Below, one piece after another: positions 60,420 to 64,000 of a DNA stretch of 64,000 nucleotides. The stretch is from assembly GCF_029382225.1 (NCBI RefSeq), contig NZ_JARLTC010000010.1, positions 186,001-250,000 on the forward strand, in the 5' to 3' direction. Below the pieces are notes generated by a model that saw nothing but the letters and a program-made list of their open reading frames with translations, made no database searches and had not been told where the DNA came from. Both the position numbers and the translations under genes were made by a program. Source of the stretch: Spongiactinospora sp. TRM90649. Lineage in GTDB: Bacteria > Actinomycetota > Actinomycetes > Streptosporangiales > Streptosporangiaceae. The number at the start of each line of letters is the position of its first letter. The stretch's first letter is position 1.

Positions 60420-62204
60420 CTACGACGTAGTGTTTGAGGGCGCTAGCCATGTGTTGCATTGGTACGCCTTGTTCTTCTCGTAGCCCTGCCTGAACCACCG
60501 CCCGTTGTTCGGCGGCGACCCGTGATCGCGGGGCCTGCCGGGCCAGTCGCCCACCCGGGAGTGGAAGTAGTACAGGATCTGGCGGCGTGACGCCGGCACC
60601 GGGTAGGTCGCCGAGGCGGCCCGCATGAACATCCCGGCGAAGCACGTGGCCTGCAGCTCGAACCGCCTGCTCAGCGCCAGCCGTCCGCTGGAGCTGGAGG
60701 AGTCCAGGCTCTGCCGCCAGTACGAGTCGCCCAGCCCCGACAACTGCTGGACATGGTGGCCGTACTCGTGGGCCATCATGCTGATGATCGCGCCGTGCCA
60801 CGGGGTGGCCTGGCCGTAGCCCTGGGAGCTGCCGGAGCCGCGCGACATCGCCGAGGTGGAGGCGTAGATCGTGGTGTTGCGCGGGCAGTAGTAGGGCACG
60901 ATGCTCCCCGGCGAGGGATAGTCACCGCACGCGCCCCTGCCCGCCCTTGAGGCGATGGCGTAGCCGGGACGATGCCAGTCGATGCCCTGGCCTTCCAGGA
61001 CCGGCGACCATACTTTGTCAAGGCAGCGGGACGTCTTCAGGATCAGCGCCTTGAGCTGGGCGTGGTCGTAGATGCTGGCCGACCCCCCGGGGCAGTCCAC
61101 CTTGGCTAGCGCGCCCGCCCGGTAGACGCTGTTGTTCCGCAGCGACCGGTTGGCGGCGGGGCGCCGGGTCTGCGTCTGCTGCTGCCGCGAGTCGTCGTTC
61201 TCCTCGCGGGTTGAGGATCTCGTCGGCTTGCGGGTCGGGCGGTCGGTGTCGTCCGCGCTGGGCGGGGTGTAGGTGGGCAGGGCGATCGGGGACGTCGAGT
61301 CGTCGCCGACGGAGTTGACCAGCGCGGCGATCACGATGAAGAGGACGAAGAGGCCCGCGATCCCGCCGAGGATCCCGGCGACCACGGCCAGGCCGCTGCC
61401 CTTCCCGCGCCGGTTGCCCTGGTGGTAACGGGGCGGCGGATAGGGCGGGCCGCCGTACGGGCCGGGAGGTCCCGGACGGCGATGCGGCGGCGGAGGCTGC
61501 TGATAGGGCCCGCCACCGGGCCGCCCGTACGGCGGCGGCCCGCCCTGCGGAGGCGGCGGATATCCAGGGCCGCCCTGAGACGGCGGCGGATAGGCCCCGG
61601 GCGGCGGCGCGGGATACCCCGCCCCCGGAGGCGGCGGATAACCTCCCGATCCCGGCACGGCGGCCGGGTGGCCGGAGGAGTGTCCCGTTCCTCCGAATGG
61701 CGGGGGAAACTCCGGCCCCGACGCGGGGTATCCCGGCCCTGGAGGCGGCGGGTAACCGCTCGGCTCGCCGTGTCGCGTGGGGTAGCCGGGCGATCCGTAT
61801 CCGTATCCGTATCCGTATCCGTATCCGTGTCCGGGGCCGGATGGCGGGTAGTCGCCCGATGCCGGGGGCGGTGGGGGATAGGAGGCCGGGGGGTGACCGG
61901 TTCCGGCGGGCGGTGGGGGGTATTCCGGTCTGGGGGTGGGTGGCGGGTATCCGTGTCCTCCAGGGGGAGGCGACGGGGGGTATCCGGTCGCTCCGCCAGG
62001 GGCCGGATGTCCGGTGGGAGGCGGGGGATGGCCGGTGCCCGCCGGGCCGTATCCGCCGCCTTGTCCGCCGACCGCCCCCGCGTCCGGTGCGTCACCGGGG
62101 CCGTAGAGGCGGGTGTGCCGGTGCTCGCCGTCCGCGCCTTCGCCGGGCTGATGTGGCGGTGGAGACGAGGGAGGCGGTGGAGGATACTGTCCGTTGACTG
62201 CCAA
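60420..62204 (-). CDS. Neutral zinc metallopeptidase (YpfJ-like) with Pro/Gly/Tyr-rich N-terminus
   Basis: Protein of 594 aa. The start is TTG with AAGGGGGAGA 6 nt upstream. Residues 1 to about 262 are a disordered YPPPP/GYG-type tail. One membrane segment follows (LAVVAGILGGIAGLFVLFIVIAALV), then an extracytoplasmic linker. The peptidase domain spans about 350-590: DCPGGSASIYDHAQLKALILKTSRCLDKVW, Y-Y-C-P-R-N-T-T-I-Y, the zinc motif MMAHEYGHHVQ (about 475-485) and FELQATCFAGMFM with a further Glu ligand. The cysteines could form disulfides outside the membrane. Substrate unknown; YpfJ-family members are poorly studied. It lies downstream of nothing obvious and is probably monocistronic. Confidence 0.9.
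   Translation of the reverse strand: MAVNGQYPPPPPSSPPPHQPGEGADGEHRHTRLYGPGDAPDAGAVGGQGGGYGPAGTGHPPPPTGHPAPGGATGYPPSPPPGGHGYPPPTPRPEYPPPPAGTGHPPASYPPPPPASGDYPPSGPGHGYGYGYGYGYGSPGYPTRHGEPSGYPPPPGPGYPASGPEFPPPFGGTGHSSGHPAAVPGSGGYPPPPGAGYPAPPPGAYPPPSQGGPGYPPPPQGGPPPYGRPGGGPYQQPPPPHRRPGPPGPYGGPPYPPPRYHQGNRRGKGSGLAVVAGILGGIAGLFVLFIVIAALVNSVGDDSTSPIALPTYTPPSADDTDRPTRKPTRSSTREENDDSRQQQTQTRRPAANRSLRNNSVYRAGALAKVDCPGGSASIYDHAQLKALILKTSRCLDKVWSPVLEGQGIDWHRPGYAIASRAGRGACGDYPSPGSIVPYYCPRNTTIYASTSAMSRGSGSSQGYGQATPWHGAIISMMAHEYGHHVQQLSGLGDSYWRQSLDSSSSSGRLALSRRFELQATCFAGMFMRAASATYPVPASRRQILYYFHSRVGDWPGRPRDHGSPPNNGRWFRQGYEKNKAYQCNTWLAPSNTTS
61793..61828 (-). repeat. Hexanucleotide microsatellite in the metallopeptidase gene
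   Basis: Six perfect copies of ATCCGT (coding strand ACGGAT) encode an alternating Gly-Tyr run. Because the unit is 6 bp, copy-number change would alter length without shifting the frame. Confidence 0.9.
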
Positions 62205-62394
62205 GCTGTCTCCCCCTTACCCCGATTGTCCGACCCTGGCCTCGCAAGCCGGACCTTTACCAAATTTGGGGCAGAAGCATACTGATTTATCACCCGTCAC
62301 GGATGTAGCCCTGATCGGTTACGCAGGGAAATCACACGAGGTGATCTCCGCAATGTGCAGGACCGATCCGGTTCCGGTGTCCTAGCTTCGAAGC

Positions 62395-63264
62395 ATGAAT
62401 CTGCAGCAGCTCCGCTACGTGGTGGCGACGGCGGAGCACCGCACCATGACAGACGCCGCCAGATCGCTCTACATCGCGCAACCTGCGCTTTCCCGTGCGA
62501 TCCGGGACTTGGAGCGTGAACTCGGAATGACCCTGTTCGCGCGCTCCGGCCGTGGCGTGGTCGTCACGGCCCAGGGGCGCCGGGTCGTCAAACTCGCAAG
62601 GGAGGCATTAGACGCGGTACATGAGATCGAGTCGCTCGCCGGTCACGGCCGCTCGGCCGACACGGAGCTCCGGATCGCCTCGACCCCGACACTGGAGCCG
62701 GGGCTCGCCGGGCGGCTGCTGCCCGCGTACAACGAGCGGAACCCCGCCGTGCGCGTGCACATCGTGCGCTGCGACGGCCGCGACGCCGTGGTGAGCGCCA
62801 TCAGGGACCAGCGGGCCGATCTTGGCCTGACCGACCTGCCGGTCCCGACCGACCTGATCAGTCATCCGCTGGAGCGCCAGGAGATCGTGCTCATCTCGGC
62901 TCCCGGCCTGGAACTCCCCGACACGGTGCCGATGGCCCGGCTGACCGGTATGCGGCTGGTGCTCCCTCCCAAGGGCAGCACCCGGCGCAGGGAGTTCGAC
63001 GCGATGTTCGCCAAGTTCGGCGTGCGGCCGGTGACCGCAGCCGAGACCGACGAACGCGGCGGTGCGATGGCTCAAGTCCGTGCGGGAGTGGGTTCCCTGC
63101 TCGGTTACCGGGCGATGACGGAGACGGCGCTGCGGGCCGGGCTGGTGATCCGGTCGTTGGACCCACCCGTCAGGCGGGTGATCGCCATCGTGCACGCCCG
63201 TCGTCGCCTCCCGCTGATCGTCCAGGACTTCCTGACGCTCGCCGAGGGAGGCACCGCGGCCTAG
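62395..63264 (+). CDS. LysR-family transcriptional regulator
   Basis: Protein of 289 aa. The winged HTH is LQQLRYVVATAEHRTMTDAARSLYIAQPALSRAIRDLERELGMTLFAR (about residues 3-50). The CysB/CynR-type effector domain spans about 88-280 (LRIASTPTLEPGLAGRLLPAYNERNP, DQRADLGLTDLPVPTDLISHPLERQEIVLISAP). It is divergent from the zinc metallopeptidase gene with 190 bp between, so that gene is a candidate target; nothing else adjoins. Confidence 0.93.
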   Translation: MNLQQLRYVVATAEHRTMTDAARSLYIAQPALSRAIRDLERELGMTLFARSGRGVVVTAQGRRVVKLAREALDAVHEIESLAGHGRSADTELRIASTPTLEPGLAGRLLPAYNERNPAVRVHIVRCDGRDAVVSAIRDQRADLGLTDLPVPTDLISHPLERQEIVLISAPGLELPDTVPMARLTGMRLVLPPKGSTRRREFDAMFAKFGVRPVTAAETDERGGAMAQVRAGVGSLLGYRAMTETALRAGLVIRSLDPPVRRVIAIVHARRRLPLIVQDFLTLAEGGTAA

Positions 63265-63497
63265 AGCCGCGTCGTCCAGTCAGCCGGGAGCGTTCCAAGC
63301 GCTCACGACATTCGAAAGCCGGTGCCGGGTGGGGCGGCACCGCCGGCGGCTCCGCTCCGAGGTGACGATTCCCTCAGTGGGCGTAGAGCATGACACCCTG
63401 CGAGCGGCCCACGTGGCCGCCAGGCGCCCGTACGGGCGATCCGCGGCCCGGGGAACCTCGGCGTTCCCGTCCAGGCCCGCGTTCTCCTCCAGCGACT

Positions 63498-64000
63498 TCA
63501 GCGTCCTCCGGCCGGGCCCGTGCGCGTCCGGGGACGGCGCACGCCCTCCGGCGGGCTCGACTCCGGCCCCGTGGGCGGGGCCGCGCTCAGCGGGAGCCGT
63601 ACCACCGCGCGCAGGCCGGGCGTCTCTCCCGGCGGGTCGCCGTGCTGAAGCCCGGCGTCCTCCAGATGGACGCTCCCGTCGTGGGCGCGGACGGTCTCCC
63701 GGACGATCGCCAGGCCCAGGCCCGCGCCGCCCTCGTCGCGGCTGCGGGCGCTGTCCAGGCGGGTGAAACGGTCGAAGACGCGCTCGCGATCGGCCTCGGG
63801 GATGCCCGGCCCGTCGTCCGTCACGGTCAGGACGGCCGCCGCGCCCTCGGGCCGCAGCCGCACCGTCACCACGGAGCGGGCGTGGCGCACCGCGTTGTCC
63901 ACCAGGTTGGTCAGCACCCGGCCCAGGTCCAGGGCGTCACCGGTGACGAAGACCGGGCCGGGAGGCACCTCGCAGGCGACCGTCATCGGGTTGTCGGCGT
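63498..64000 (-). CDS. Sensor histidine kinase, C-terminal part (cut by right edge)
   Basis: Only the ATPase part is visible: N box LGRVLTNLVDNAVRHARS, G1 VTDDGPGIPEADRE, F box VFDRFTRLDSARSRDEGG, G2 GAGLGLAIVRETVRAHDG, then a C-terminal tail of about 60 residues. The frame continues past the right edge, where the HisKA domain is expected. A response regulator gene is probably beyond the window. Confidence 0.92.
   Translation of the reverse strand, partial: ADNPMTVACEVPPGPVFVTGDALDLGRVLTNLVDNAVRHARSVVTVRLRPEGAAAVLTVTDDGPGIPEADRERVFDRFTRLDSARSRDEGGAGLGLAIVRETVRAHDGSVHLEDAGLQHGDPPGETPGLRAVVRLPLSAAPPTGPESSPPEGVRRPRTRTGPAGGR

Noticed and set aside
61793..61828. Phase-variable on/off switch by the ATCCGT repeat
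   Set aside because: The 6-bp unit cannot shift the reading frame; only length variation of a Gly-Tyr tract is possible.

Overview
The window is very GC-rich, gene-dense DNA of an actinomycete. Several features fit the Streptosporangiaceae/Nonomuraea group, although the genus is inferred and not proven. These are GTG/TTG starts, a WhiJ/AbaA-type regulator module with DUF397, a CebR-type cellobiose operon, a c-di-AMP riboswitch before a CHAP hydrolase, a stand-alone rpsD and a complete Entner-Doudoroff operon. No tRNA, rRNA, CRISPR array, integrase or transposase was seen.

Layout. 1-11.1 kb: a tandem array of secreted S8 subtilases on the minus strand, with one gene cut by the left edge, two complete and one reduced to its first 85 or so codons. 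Three of the four share a promoter (TGAGCA, 16 nt, ATAGAC/T). An AbaA-like triplet (HATPase, HTH-DUF5753, DUF397), a frameshifted TetR remnant and a gene fragment sit inside the array. 11.3-13.2 kb: thioredoxin and class II DAHP synthase. 13.3-19.2 kb: cebE-cebF-cebG-bglC-cebR for cello-oligosaccharide uptake and hydrolysis, with a perfect TGGGAGCGCTCCCA operator in front of cebE. 19.3-23.0 kb: GlxA-like regulator, MFS transporter, methyltransferase, VOC protein. 23.0-24.6 kb: an SSI-family protease inhibitor with an unusual reactive site, and a riboswitch-controlled CHAP hydrolase.

24.8-31.5 kb: a nonulosonic (sialic-type) acid surface glycopolymer locus. It contains a trifunctional cytidylyltransferase-HAD phosphatase-NeuB synthase, a GT2, an alpha-2,8-polysialyltransferase-like protein, a DUF6716 glycosyltransferase and a further transferase-like protein. 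31.8-35.3 kb: one secreted polypeptide carrying both an M4 (thermolysin) and an M28 metallopeptidase plus a chitin-binding-type module. 35.5-41.5 kb: LysR, esterase, ACT-domain protein, a MalK/MsiK-type sugar ABC ATPase (the ceb operon itself lacks an ATPase) and a LacI regulator. 41.7-46.6 kb: zwf-edd-glk-eda, tightly overlapping, with a divergent ROK regulator. Cellobiose imported by Ceb and cleaved by BglC would yield glucose for this operon.

48-50.2 kb: DUF2470 (HugZ-like) gene and rpsD diverging around an IdeR/DmdR-type iron box, then a voltage-gated ion channel with an atypical selectivity filter. 50.4-54.4 kb: ABC exporter plus two-component system. 54.4-55.7 kb: a deletion scar in which the 3' half of a TetR gene abuts the 3' half of a drug-ABC ATPase gene, leaving the permease intact. 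55.7-64 kb: membrane-embedded spermidine-synthase-like protein, LCP cell-wall glycopolymer transferase, neutral zinc metallopeptidase with a repetitive Pro/Gly/Tyr tail, LysR regulator, and a sensor kinase cut by the right edge.

The strongest candidates for new biology are the protease array with its shared promoter, the dual M4-M28 protease, the nonulosonate locus with its trifunctional enzyme, and the SSI-like inhibitor.
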